From NCBI GenBank assembly GCA_022599915.1, contig JAHZLH010000048.1, positions 1 to 64,000 of the forward strand: 64,000 nucleotides of DNA. Direction: 5' to 3'. Positions 1-6,082 of the stretch are shown piece by piece. The notes below the pieces were generated by a model. It was not told the DNA's origin, did not search any database, and was given only the letters and a program-made list of their open reading frames with translations. Position numbers and translations under genes: made by a program. Source of the stretch: Actinomycetes bacterium (GTDB lineage: Bacteria > Actinomycetota > Actinomycetes > S36-B12 > GCA-2699445). Positions within the stretch are counted from its first letter, which is position 1. Each line of letters begins with the position of its first letter.

Positions 1-180
1 CGCTTGGCGGCGGGCTTCTTCGGGGCAGCCTTGGCGCTGGTGGTGCGCTTGGCGGCGGGCTTCTTCGGAGCGGCCTTGGCGCTGGTGGTGCGCTTGGCGG
101 CGGGCTTCTTCGGGGCAGCCTTGGCGCTGGTGGTGCGCTTGGCGGCGGGCTTCTTCGGAGCGGCCTTGGCGCTGGTGGTG
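1..180. repeat. Four 45-bp tandem repeats in an A-B-A-B order
   Basis: Units lie at 1-45, 46-90, 91-135 and 136-180, followed by a partial unit from 181. Units 1 and 3 carry GGGGCAGCC, units 2 and 4 carry GGAGCGGCC at the same place, so the real duplication unit is a 90-bp pair. The differences are mostly synonymous in the minus-strand gene that contains them. The array may continue beyond the left edge. Confidence 0.9.
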
Positions 181-254
181 CGCTTGGCGGTTGCAGTCTT
201 CTTCGAAGCGGACTTTGTTCCACTTGCCTTGCTCGTTGACGCAGTAGCAGTCAC
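1..254 (-). CDS. Lys/Ala/Pro-rich repeat protein, 5' part only
   Basis: The gene starts with GTG at 254, preceded by a good ribosome site (AGGGAG, 5 nt spacing), and runs off the left edge, so about 84 residues are visible. After roughly 24 Ser/Thr/Lys/Ala-rich residues the protein becomes a 15-residue repeat (KRTTSAKAAPKKPAA), very basic and without hydrophobic core. This composition is known from the tails of actinobacterial nucleoid proteins (HU/HupB, H1-like) and from N-terminal extensions of some other proteins. Here the basic repeats come first, so an HU-type N-terminal domain is excluded. DNA or RNA binding is an inference from charge. What follows the repeats lies outside the window, so the family cannot be named. 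It lies 130 bp downstream of the rsiG-like gene on the same strand. Confidence 0.75.
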   Translation of the reverse strand, partial: MTATASTSKASGTKSASKKTATAKRTTSAKAAPKKPAAKRTTSAKAAPKKPAAKRTTSAKAAPKKPAAKRTTSAKAAPKKPAAK

Positions 255-384
255 GATTTCTCCCTGATGTAAGTAACTTCCCCTAGGTCCACGACTGAAC
301 CCCACCCGCAGACCTAGCCATTGTGAGACAGGATCTCTCGAAACCCAAATCCGGGGGTCAACAGTCCTTGCTGCTCCTGCGCAG
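255..384. other. Short intergenic region before the repeat-protein gene
   Basis: This 130-bp stretch separates the rsiG-like stop from the GTG of the Lys/Ala-rich gene on the same strand. Read on the minus strand it holds the ribosome site AGGGAG just before the GTG and CCTAGG-type sequences that could serve as a -10 box. I see no convincing terminator. Confidence 0.4.
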
Positions 385-903
385 CTACGCCGGTCCGGCG
401 TTCTGATAGCGAGCAGCCAACTCGACAGTCAAGACGTCGATCACCGAGTGAAGGTGCCGCCTGGCCTCGGACACCTGCCGTTCGTAGTCAGTCAGCCGCG
501 CCAGAACGTCATCGAGCATGTCCGGACCCATATCTGTTGCATCCGAAATGGCCACGTCACTGATAAGCCGCTCAACATAGCGCCGCCGCTCCCCCATGCG
601 ACTCGGTTCCACAAACCCATGCTGCGGAATGGAATTTCCGCTCATGGAACTATTAGAAAGCGCCGCTACGAGTTGGGCCACCAACTCTTCGTCTGAGACG
701 GGCGACTCATCCCCTCGACTACGCAGGATCTCCAATCGCCCCTGCAGCATCCGTCGCAGATACGAAAGATCCGACTCTTCCTGCATCGCCTGACTTCGTC
801 GCTCCCGCACTTCGTCAAGCGACAAACCATCCAACGCCGCTGTGAACTTTGGATCGAGTACTTGATCGATCTGTCGCCGCCCACCGGGCATAACTAGAAT
901 CAT
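385..903 (-). CDS. rsiG: RsiG-like c-di-GMP-binding anti-sigma factor
   Basis: RsiG in Streptomyces is an anti-sigma factor that, loaded with a c-di-GMP dimer, holds the sigma factor WhiG; its helical hairpin carries the motif E-x3-S-x2-R-x3-Q-x3-D twice. This 172-aa protein shows both copies: E43-S47-R50-Q54-E58 and E141-S145-R148-H152-D156, i.e. exact spacing with D to E in the first and Q to H in the second. Both lie in Arg/Glu/Leu-rich segments that look helical, separated by a flexible Ser-rich linker. I chose the ATG at 903 because AAGGGG lies 5 nt upstream; an in-frame TTG at 921 is the alternative. No whiG-like sigma gene is in the window. The family call rests on the motif pair; ligand binding and sigma partner are inferred. 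Confidence 0.75.
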   Translation of the reverse strand: MILVMPGGRRQIDQVLDPKFTAALDGLSLDEVRERRSQAMQEESDLSYLRRMLQGRLEILRSRGDESPVSDEELVAQLVAALSNSSMSGNSIPQHGFVEPSRMGERRRYVERLISDVAISDATDMGPDMLDDVLARLTDYERQVSEARRHLHSVIDVLTVELAARYQNAGPA

Positions 904-1021
904 GACAACCCCTTGCGCCAACTAAAGGTTTCCTCCATTGTGCAGGTAGGAGGCCAACTACTCAACTGGCAACCGTGAGTTCTCGTTTACTCGGAACTGG
1001 AAAAGTGGTGTAGAGACAGCC

Positions 1022-2305
1022 ATGGGCCCGCAGTCGCAACGGCAACCCTGGCTGGACCACGCCCTAGATTTGGCCGTACAAGAGGCCACCGGTCAACTCA
1101 TCATTGTGAGCCCCACCGGGGATCACAACTGGTTGTGGTTCCGAGACGGGCAAGTCACTGGAGTTTCTGCGCCGGCTCGCCGCCCGCTGCTCGCACAGCG
1201 ACTAGTGGCATTTAACGTCATGACCCAGCAGTCCGTGGACAAGGCGCTTACAGCAGCTCGAGAGACCCCAGGGACCCGGCTGATGGACATCATTCTGACT
1301 GAACAGGCAGCGCCGGAAGCATTTCTGCGCGACTTTTTGGCCGCCACCATGTCCGAGCAGTTAGCGCAGATCGAAGAGGCCGGGATACGGGAGACCAGTT
1401 TCCGAACTGGCGAAGCGCGCCGAATTTCACCGCTACTCGTAGATCTGCGCGATGTCATCGCTGGCGCACGCTCCGGCCTGCACCAGATCCCTGCCGACAT
1501 CGCCGACCTGGCGGTTGCTACTCAGCCAGGAGTAACCCTTACGCCAGGCATCGAACAATCTTTCGTGAACGTCTGCGATGGCCATCGTCGCCCCGGCCAA
1601 CTTGCTGATCAACTGGGGTTAACTCTTGACGAAACTGTGTCATTGCTACACCAACTATTAGCCAGCAAAGCCGTCTATCTGTTGGATCCACGAGCAATCG
1701 CCTCGCCGGCACCCGACGAGATGCTGCCGCCACCTTTTGCCGATTCGGCAACTGCGGCGCCACCACCGACCAGCGCAAGCCCGCTGCTGGATTTGCCACC
1801 ACCCGCCGAGATACCAGCGGCGCCATCGGATGAACCCGTCAACGAAGAACTGGTAAGTGCTCCGTACCAACCCGCACACATCCCCGAGTCGCCGACCAAA
1901 ACCACTGGTGCCAGCTCAGCAGCACCCGGAGCGCTCGAGGCACCCGCCGAACTCCATCAAATGGCTGCGGAACTCGCCCCTGGACTACCGGAAGGGGCAG
2001 ATATCCCGGAGCATGAGGAGGCGCCGCTGCATCGGATCGCCGACGAAACGATCGACCGGCAAGGAGTTGCCTCGATGCTGGCTGGACTTGCCCAGCCCGC
2101 CGCCGACTCACCCGCGTCAACTCCGAAGGCCGCGCCTGCAACTGCGCCAGCACCTACGCAGCAACAACGCTTAACCACCAGCCAAGCGGGTACTCCGGCG
2201 ATGCGACCCGACCTGCTCAGTGAACTCCACTCGTTGGGGCAGGAGGAGTCGAAGCCCGAAAAAAAGACCCCACCACCCCCGAGTGGCCCGCGAACGGGCG
2301 GCTAG
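1022..2305 (+). CDS. DUF4388/PATAN-like protein with Pro/Ala-rich tail
   Basis: The first ~220 residues resemble the DUF4388 (PATAN) type of domain: an N-terminal segment that reads as a feedback-type fold (GQLIIVSPTG, then LWFRDGQVTGV), followed by two helical segments of the 'late/delayed opening' type (LLAQRLVAFNVMT, RLMDIILTEQ) and another helical domain around residues 180-220. Residues ~225-427 are low-complexity Pro/Ala/Glu/Thr-rich and probably disordered. No signal peptide or membrane segment. In other bacteria DUF4388 proteins are found with two-component and gliding or chemotaxis systems; a regulatory scaffold role here is only inference. It is divergent from the rsiG-like gene, sharing a 118-bp intergenic region. 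Confidence 0.6.
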   Translation: MGPQSQRQPWLDHALDLAVQEATGQLIIVSPTGDHNWLWFRDGQVTGVSAPARRPLLAQRLVAFNVMTQQSVDKALTAARETPGTRLMDIILTEQAAPEAFLRDFLAATMSEQLAQIEEAGIRETSFRTGEARRISPLLVDLRDVIAGARSGLHQIPADIADLAVATQPGVTLTPGIEQSFVNVCDGHRRPGQLADQLGLTLDETVSLLHQLLASKAVYLLDPRAIASPAPDEMLPPPFADSATAAPPPTSASPLLDLPPPAEIPAAPSDEPVNEELVSAPYQPAHIPESPTKTTGASSAAPGALEAPAELHQMAAELAPGLPEGADIPEHEEAPLHRIADETIDRQGVASMLAGLAQPAADSPASTPKAAPATAPAPTQQQRLTTSQAGTPAMRPDLLSELHSLGQEESKPEKKTPPPPSGPRTGG

Positions 2306-2314
2306 CGAACTCCT

Positions 2315-2335
2315 ACCGAATATCCGAATATCGGT
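2315..2335. terminator. Imperfect hairpin between convergent genes
   Basis: The arms ACCGA(A)TAT and ATATCGGT pair with one bulged A around a CCGA loop and are followed by TTT on the plus strand. The position, between the stop at 2305 and the minus-strand stop at 2338, fits a shared terminator. Confidence 0.5.
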
Positions 2336-2337
2336 TT

Positions 2338-3360
2338 CTAGGTAACGACAACGACCGGCTGCTGCCCGGCAGCGACTCCGCTCACCTGAAAGGCTTCGGT
2401 CGGATCTGTCCGACTCTTCACTACTGCCAGCGCAATCGGACCGAGTTCGTGGTGAACCACCACGGTGCCCACTCGACCCACCCGAGCATCAGCTAGCTGG
2501 ACGTCATCACCAGGCTGGGGCAAAGCCTCGGCCGAGCCATCCAAGTGCAAGAGCACCAACCGCCGGGGCGGCCGCCCCATGTTATGGGTCCGCGCAACCG
2601 CCTCTTGACCCCGGTAGCAACCCTTCGCTAGGTGCACAGCCGGGCCGATCCAACCAAGTTCGTGCGGCAGTGAACGCTCGTCGGTGTCGATACCCACGCG
2701 CGGGACGGCCGCCGCCACACGCAGCGCCTCCCAAGCCCACGATCCGGCACGGTGCGGACGAGCTGCCAAGGTCGATGCCAGTTCCTCGCGCAAAACGATC
2801 GCTTCCACCGCCGGGAAGTTGTCTGGCCGGGCTGGCACGTATTTTCCCGCTTCACCGCCACGATCGGCGCCCGCTGGTGTAGTTCCGGTACCAGCGAACT
2901 CTGCGGCAGCGTGCCAGCTGACCAGCGCCGCGGCCGGGGTGGGCCCGGCGAGCGATCCCACCACCGCCACCTCATCGCTTCGGTCTAGGACCTCCACTCG
3001 CAGCATGAATTGCATGGAACGCAGATAGTGCACAACCGATTCAGCAGCCCCCGGAGCCACAATGATCCAGCAGGTTTCTCCATCATCGACGAGGTGTAGT
3101 TCGTGCTCCACCCGGCCGTTGGGATCCAAGATCAACGCCGTACGGGAGTCGCCTGGGGCTAAGTCCAAGAGCAATGCCGTCGTTAGATCGTTGAGCCACG
3201 ACAATCGATCCGGCCCCGACACCGAGACAACGCCGCGGTTGGAGAGGTCAGCGAATGCCTCCCCAGCCTGCAGCCAGCGCTGTTCGCGCATCGGCTCGCC
3301 GTAATGCCAGGGAATGCCCTGGTCAAAGACCTCCGGTGTGGGCGGTACTGGTTGCGACAT
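2338..3360 (-). CDS. ygfZ: YgfZ/GcvT-type folate-binding protein
   Basis: YgfZ proteins bind tetrahydrofolate and support iron-sulfur cluster enzymes, including some tRNA-modifying enzymes. The 340-aa product contains the family signature K-G-C-Y-x-G-Q-E (KGCYRGQEAVART) in its C-terminal part and the N-terminal GcvT-like region with DRLSWLNDLTT. I place the start at ATG 3360 because a TATACT-like box (GATACT, 3367-3372) sits 6 nt upstream, the leaderless pattern seen often in this window; a GTG at 3423 would overlap fur by 17 nt. It follows fur in the operon that begins at 4476, which suits an iron or Fe-S role. Family assignment is firm, the start less so. Confidence 0.88.
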   Translation of the reverse strand: MSQPVPPTPEVFDQGIPWHYGEPMREQRWLQAGEAFADLSNRGVVSVSGPDRLSWLNDLTTALLLDLAPGDSRTALILDPNGRVEHELHLVDDGETCWIIVAPGAAESVVHYLRSMQFMLRVEVLDRSDEVAVVGSLAGPTPAAALVSWHAAAEFAGTGTTPAGADRGGEAGKYVPARPDNFPAVEAIVLREELASTLAARPHRAGSWAWEALRVAAAVPRVGIDTDERSLPHELGWIGPAVHLAKGCYRGQEAVARTHNMGRPPRRLVLLHLDGSAEALPQPGDDVQLADARVGRVGTVVVHHELGPIALAVVKSRTDPTEAFQVSGVAAGQQPVVVVT

Positions 3361-3366
3361 GTGGCC

Positions 3367-3372
3367 AGTATC
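3367..3372 (-). promoter_or_regulatory. Possible leaderless -10 box for ygfZ
   Basis: GATACT on the minus strand, 6 nt before the ATG at 3360. It would give ygfZ its own promoter inside the fur operon. Confidence 0.4.
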
Positions 3373-3406
3373 CGGTGCAGCGGGTCGAGCAGCAAGAACG
3401 GCCAGG

Positions 3407-3850
3407 TCAGCCTGGGGAATCACCCAACTGTTTTGGTTGAGAACAGTCAGCGCACCGACCGTAGACCGCCGAATGACCGGGCTCGATCACGAAACCGGTA
3501 TCGGTCGCGATCCGTCGTGCAAAAGCAGCAGCGGTATCCGGTTCGACGCTGGTGACCGCACCACACTCCAAGCAGGACAAGTGAATGTGACTGGGCTCCT
3601 CCGCGAGGTGATATACCGGGGCTCCCGCGTCGATGTGCGCGTGTGTGATCAACCCCGCTTGCTGCAGCAAGGACAGGTTCCGGTAGACCGTGGACAGATT
3701 GAGTGGCGGGTCGCTGTCGCGCAACTCCTCGTAGATGGACTCGGCAGTCGGGTGGCGCTCTTCGGCAACCGCCCGCAGGATTGCCAATCGCTGCGCGGTC
3801 ACGCGATGCCCTTGTGCCCGCAGCGCGGCTGCCCAGTCGGACTCTGGCAT
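3407..3850 (-). CDS. fur: Fur-family metalloregulator
   Basis: This is a metal-sensing repressor of the Fur/Zur family, 147 aa, which is the normal length. The N-terminal winged helix includes HRVTAQRLAILRAV and LSTVYRNLSLLQQAGLI; the C-terminal half holds metal ligands (HIHLSCLECG and the pair CADC near the end), typical of the structural zinc site. Whether it senses iron, zinc or peroxide cannot be decided from sequence. Its ATG overlaps the stop of the nitrobindin gene (TAATG), so the two are translationally coupled. No obvious Fur box was identified by eye near the operon promoter. Confidence 0.9.
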   Translation of the reverse strand: MPESDWAAALRAQGHRVTAQRLAILRAVAEERHPTAESIYEELRDSDPPLNLSTVYRNLSLLQQAGLITHAHIDAGAPVYHLAEEPSHIHLSCLECGAVTSVEPDTAAAFARRIATDTGFVIEPGHSAVYGRCADCSQPKQLGDSPG

Positions 3851-4374
3851 TAGCCCGGCGAATCGGAAGGCGCGGACTGCAACCTAGCCGCCAGGTGATT
3901 TTGCAGCGGTAAATCCATCGCCGCCATATCGAAGGTCCACAACAAGTCCCCCTCGACCAAGCCGTAGAGCCGGTGTCCAGCGGTGTAAGGCTTAGCGCTA
4001 GGAGCGCGCGCCACTACGTCGGTGCGTAGTTCCATCTTGGCGCCAAGGATTTGCTGCTGATCCATCGCAGTGACCTGGATCTGACCTTCCCAAATCTCGG
4101 AGTAGCCAGTGGGGTGAGTCAACAACATTTCCACCCCCTGATCAGGCTGCGGCCGCAGAAAACCCGACTCGGTGGCGGTAACTCGGATTCGCTCACCCTC
4201 ATCGTCGAGTTCCCAGGATCGCGACCAGTAGGTGAGGAATGGCCGCCCATCACAACTGAACTGCACTTCTTGCCCGAAGCGGAAGTCAGAAACGGTCGGG
4301 TACTGACCAGTTCCCACGCCTACCCACCGGCCAATGAGCCAGGACAGCGGCAATACCTGTTCTGGCAGGTCCAT
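3850..4374 (-). CDS. Nitrobindin-like heme-binding FABP-family protein
   Basis: The 174-aa protein is a DUF1794/nitrobindin beta-barrel. The signature G-x-W-x-G-x-G-x-x-x-Y-P-T is present near the N-terminus (GRWVGVGTGQYPT), and the conserved C-terminal histidine expected to be the proximal heme ligand is in the LQNHLAARLQ segment. Members bind ferric heme and are implicated in nitric oxide or peroxynitrite chemistry. It is soluble, with no signal peptide. It begins 3 nt after the stop of a 32-aa membrane protein and overlaps the fur start by one base, giving an operon of small membrane protein, nitrobindin, Fur and YgfZ, all plausible in heme/iron/NO handling (inference). Confidence 0.9.
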   Translation of the reverse strand: MDLPEQVLPLSWLIGRWVGVGTGQYPTVSDFRFGQEVQFSCDGRPFLTYWSRSWELDDEGERIRVTATESGFLRPQPDQGVEMLLTHPTGYSEIWEGQIQVTAMDQQQILGAKMELRTDVVARAPSAKPYTAGHRLYGLVEGDLLWTFDMAAMDLPLQNHLAARLQSAPSDSPG

Positions 4375-4377
4375 AAC

Positions 4378-4476
4378 CTAGCTCTGACCCTTGAACAGTT
4401 CTACGATCACGTAGATCGAGAACCACACGATCGCGATTGTTGCCAGGACCAACAGGCCCTCAAAGAAAAGCTCCAC
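4378..4476 (-). CDS. 32-aa single-span membrane protein
   Basis: A small ORF starts with GTG at 4476 and ends 3 nt before the nitrobindin ATG. The product is MELFFEGLLVLATIAIVWF followed by SIYVIVELFKGQS: one long hydrophobic helix with an acidic N-terminus and a Lys near the C-terminus. Support for expression is the box TATTCT exactly 6 nt before the GTG, the same leaderless layout as many larger genes here, and its position as the first gene of the operon. No homologue is recognised by name; small membrane proteins like this often tune a larger membrane complex, but no partner is evident. Confidence 0.65.
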   Translation of the reverse strand: MELFFEGLLVLATIAIVWFSIYVIVELFKGQS

Positions 4477-4482
4477 GGAAAG

Positions 4483-4488
4483 AGAATA
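4483..4488 (-). promoter_or_regulatory. -10 box of the small-protein/nitrobindin/fur operon
   Basis: TATTCT on the minus strand, 6 nt before the GTG at 4476. It lies only 10 bp from the divergent -10 of the DsrE-like gene, so both promoters share one compact region. Confidence 0.65.
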
Positions 4489-4498
4489 CCTGCGGCGC

Positions 4499-4504
4499 TA
4501 AGGT
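4499..4504 (+). promoter_or_regulatory. -10 box of the DsrE-like gene
   Basis: TAAGGT, 6 nt before the GTG at 4511; leaderless arrangement. Confidence 0.65.
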
Positions 4505-4510
4505 CGTGCT

Positions 4511-4873
4511 GTGACCAGATCCCTCGTTGTGAAAGCAACCGCCGGCTCAGACGACCCGGAACGATGCGCCCAAGCCTTCACTGTGGCTGCCGCCGCTGCT
4601 GTCTCCGGAGTCGATATTTCGCTGTGGCTTACCGGTGAAGCGAGCTGGTTAGCGGTACCTGGCCGAGCCGAAGAGTTCCGACTGCCGCACTCAGCCCCGT
4701 TGCCCGAATTGATCGCCGAGGTGCTGGCCACGGGATCTGTGACGGTCTGCCAACAATGCGCCGCCCGCCGTGCTTTGGCCGAGGAGGACCTGCTGCCGGG
4801 CATCACTATCGCTGGCGCAACTACCTTTGTCGCCGCAGTCACCAGGCCTGAGGTGCAGGCCTTGGTCTACTAG
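4511..4873 (+). CDS. DsrE/DsrF-like protein
   Basis: A 120-aa soluble protein of the DsrE-like fold used in sulfur-relay proteins. The visible pattern is VVKATAGSDDPERCAQAFTVAAAAA at the start (nucleotide-like loop and helix), GVDISLWLTGEASWLA in the middle, and a C-x-x-C pair (VCQQCAARR) before a final beta strand GITIAGATTFVAAV. Many DsrE-family members carry a reactive cysteine; the role here is unknown. The GTG start is fixed by the TAAGGT box 6 nt upstream. It is divergent from the small-protein/nitrobindin operon. Confidence 0.8.
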   Translation: MTRSLVVKATAGSDDPERCAQAFTVAAAAAVSGVDISLWLTGEASWLAVPGRAEEFRLPHSAPLPELIAEVLATGSVTVCQQCAARRALAEEDLLPGITIAGATTFVAAVTRPEVQALVY

Positions 4874-4885
4874 TTCGTGCCCCAG

Positions 4886-5395
4886 CTACGCTGCTGCGGC
4901 ACCGCCACGCAGTCGCCGCAGCAGCAGGTAAATCTCACACCCAAGGCAGAACCCGAAAACGGCGTTGAGGAACGATGCTGCCAGAGCTAGACCCGTTGCG
5001 ATCTGCGCCAAACCCAGCGAACCGACCGCTAGCCCGATCAACCCGACCACCACGAAGATGAAGCCAACTAGTTGCGCAAACCTCGGCGGTGCCGGGTCTT
5101 CTCGCTCAGTTGGCGGGGCAAGACGCGGGGCGACCAGCGCACGGTAAATCAGGCCGTATAACTGTGCCCGCATGCCGACAAAAGTGGCTGCGCCGAAAAC
5201 TAGCGCCTGAAATCCCAGCAATACCGCCGCTAGTGTGACTGAACTCGAGTCATCGCTGGGGATCGCGAGCAGCGCACCAGCTAGCACCAGAGTCGTGATT
5301 CCCGCACCAAACCGGGGGCCACGAGGATCGATCGTCGCGGACTTTGCGGCTTGAGTTGCCTCTTGCTGCACGTCGCCGCTCAGGTCATCTGTCAT
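4886..5395 (-). CDS. DUF4395 membrane protein
   Basis: The 169-aa product has four predicted membrane spans and ends with a cytosolic Arg-rich tail. It matches the DUF4395 family, recognisable by the I-D-P-R-G-x-R-F-x-A-G segment near residue 22 and the FCLGCEIY motif in the last span. DUF4395 genes commonly sit beside thioredoxin-like genes, and here the thioredoxin-like gene lies directly upstream with an 18-nt gap that includes a GAGGAAGAG ribosome site. The cysteine pair in FCLGC could exchange electrons with the neighbouring thioredoxin; that is inference. Confidence 0.88.
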   Translation of the reverse strand: MTDDLSGDVQQEATQAAKSATIDPRGPRFGAGITTLVLAGALLAIPSDDSSSVTLAAVLLGFQALVFGAATFVGMRAQLYGLIYRALVAPRLAPPTEREDPAPPRFAQLVGFIFVVVGLIGLAVGSLGLAQIATGLALAASFLNAVFGFCLGCEIYLLLRRLRGGAAAA

Positions 5396-5413
5396 TTCTT
5401 TTACTCTTCCTCT

Positions 5414-5914
5414 TCAGTCCGCTGGTAGCTGACGTTCATCGGTAGCTTCCAGCGTTGCCAACGCGGCCACCACGTCCACCCGACGGGGCAACCCAACTGC
5501 ACGCTTGCGGATCGTTCCCGAACTATCCAATACGAAGATCGTAGGGGTGCGACGCACATCAAACTTGCGCACCAAATCCATGTGCTGCTCGGCGTCAATG
5601 TCCACAAAACGCACCTGCGGATTTTCATCTGCGATCAGGGACAACAGCAGCCTTGCCGACTTGCAGGGCTGACAGAAAGCCGAGGAAAACTGCACCAGTG
5701 TTGCTTTGTCGCCCGGCTGCAGCCCCAAACTCGACAACTCCAGCCGCTCCCCACCGTGGGAACGAACTCCCGCGGTGTCTACCGAGACTTTTGACGCGCC
5801 CGCAGGAACAGCCTTGGGAACGGTATCGCGCATTCGACCGTCGCTATAGCGACGCCAGACTCCGAACGCGACGGCGGCAGCAAGCACGAGAACGAGCACC
5901 CAGATGGAGTTCAT
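5414..5914 (-). CDS. Membrane-anchored thioredoxin-like protein
   Basis: A 166-aa protein with an N-terminal membrane anchor (residues ~3-19) followed by a thioredoxin domain. The active site is FCQPCKSAR and the cis-proline segment is RRTPTIFV. I selected the ATG at 5914 because GGGAGG lies 6 nt upstream and the membrane anchor begins directly; a longer reading frame from 6058 lacks such a site and gives an unlikely Arg-rich extension. The gene is first in a two-gene operon with DUF4395. It probably reduces disulfides on the outer face of the membrane. Confidence 0.88.
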   Translation of the reverse strand: MNSIWVLVLVLAAAVAFGVWRRYSDGRMRDTVPKAVPAGASKVSVDTAGVRSHGGERLELSSLGLQPGDKATLVQFSSAFCQPCKSARLLLSLIADENPQVRFVDIDAEQHMDLVRKFDVRRTPTIFVLDSSGTIRKRAVGLPRRVDVVAALATLEATDERQLPAD

Positions 5915-6070
5915 TTCTGCCTCCCGACGACGTGGCACGCACCAGCGACCTTGGCGGACGTCCCGGCGGACACGTTGGTGAAAATCCTCGCGAACACCTA
6001 GACGGTCCTCCCAATTGTCCCCGAAAACTGGTGGAATCCAAAACTGCTGCAAAGACAATCTTGCGTTGAC

Positions 6071-6076
6071 TAGGGT
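6071..6076 (+). promoter_or_regulatory. -10 box of the FUSC gene
   Basis: TAGGGT, 6 nt before the ATG at 6083; leaderless arrangement. Confidence 0.65.
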
Positions 6077-6082
6077 GCAGTC

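Noticed and set aside
4-267. Plus-strand frame of repeated AAGFFGAALALVVRL
   Set aside because: It is the antisense of the minus-strand Lys/Ala-rich repeat gene, which has a ribosome site and start; the hydrophobic pattern is just the complement of Lys/Ala codons.
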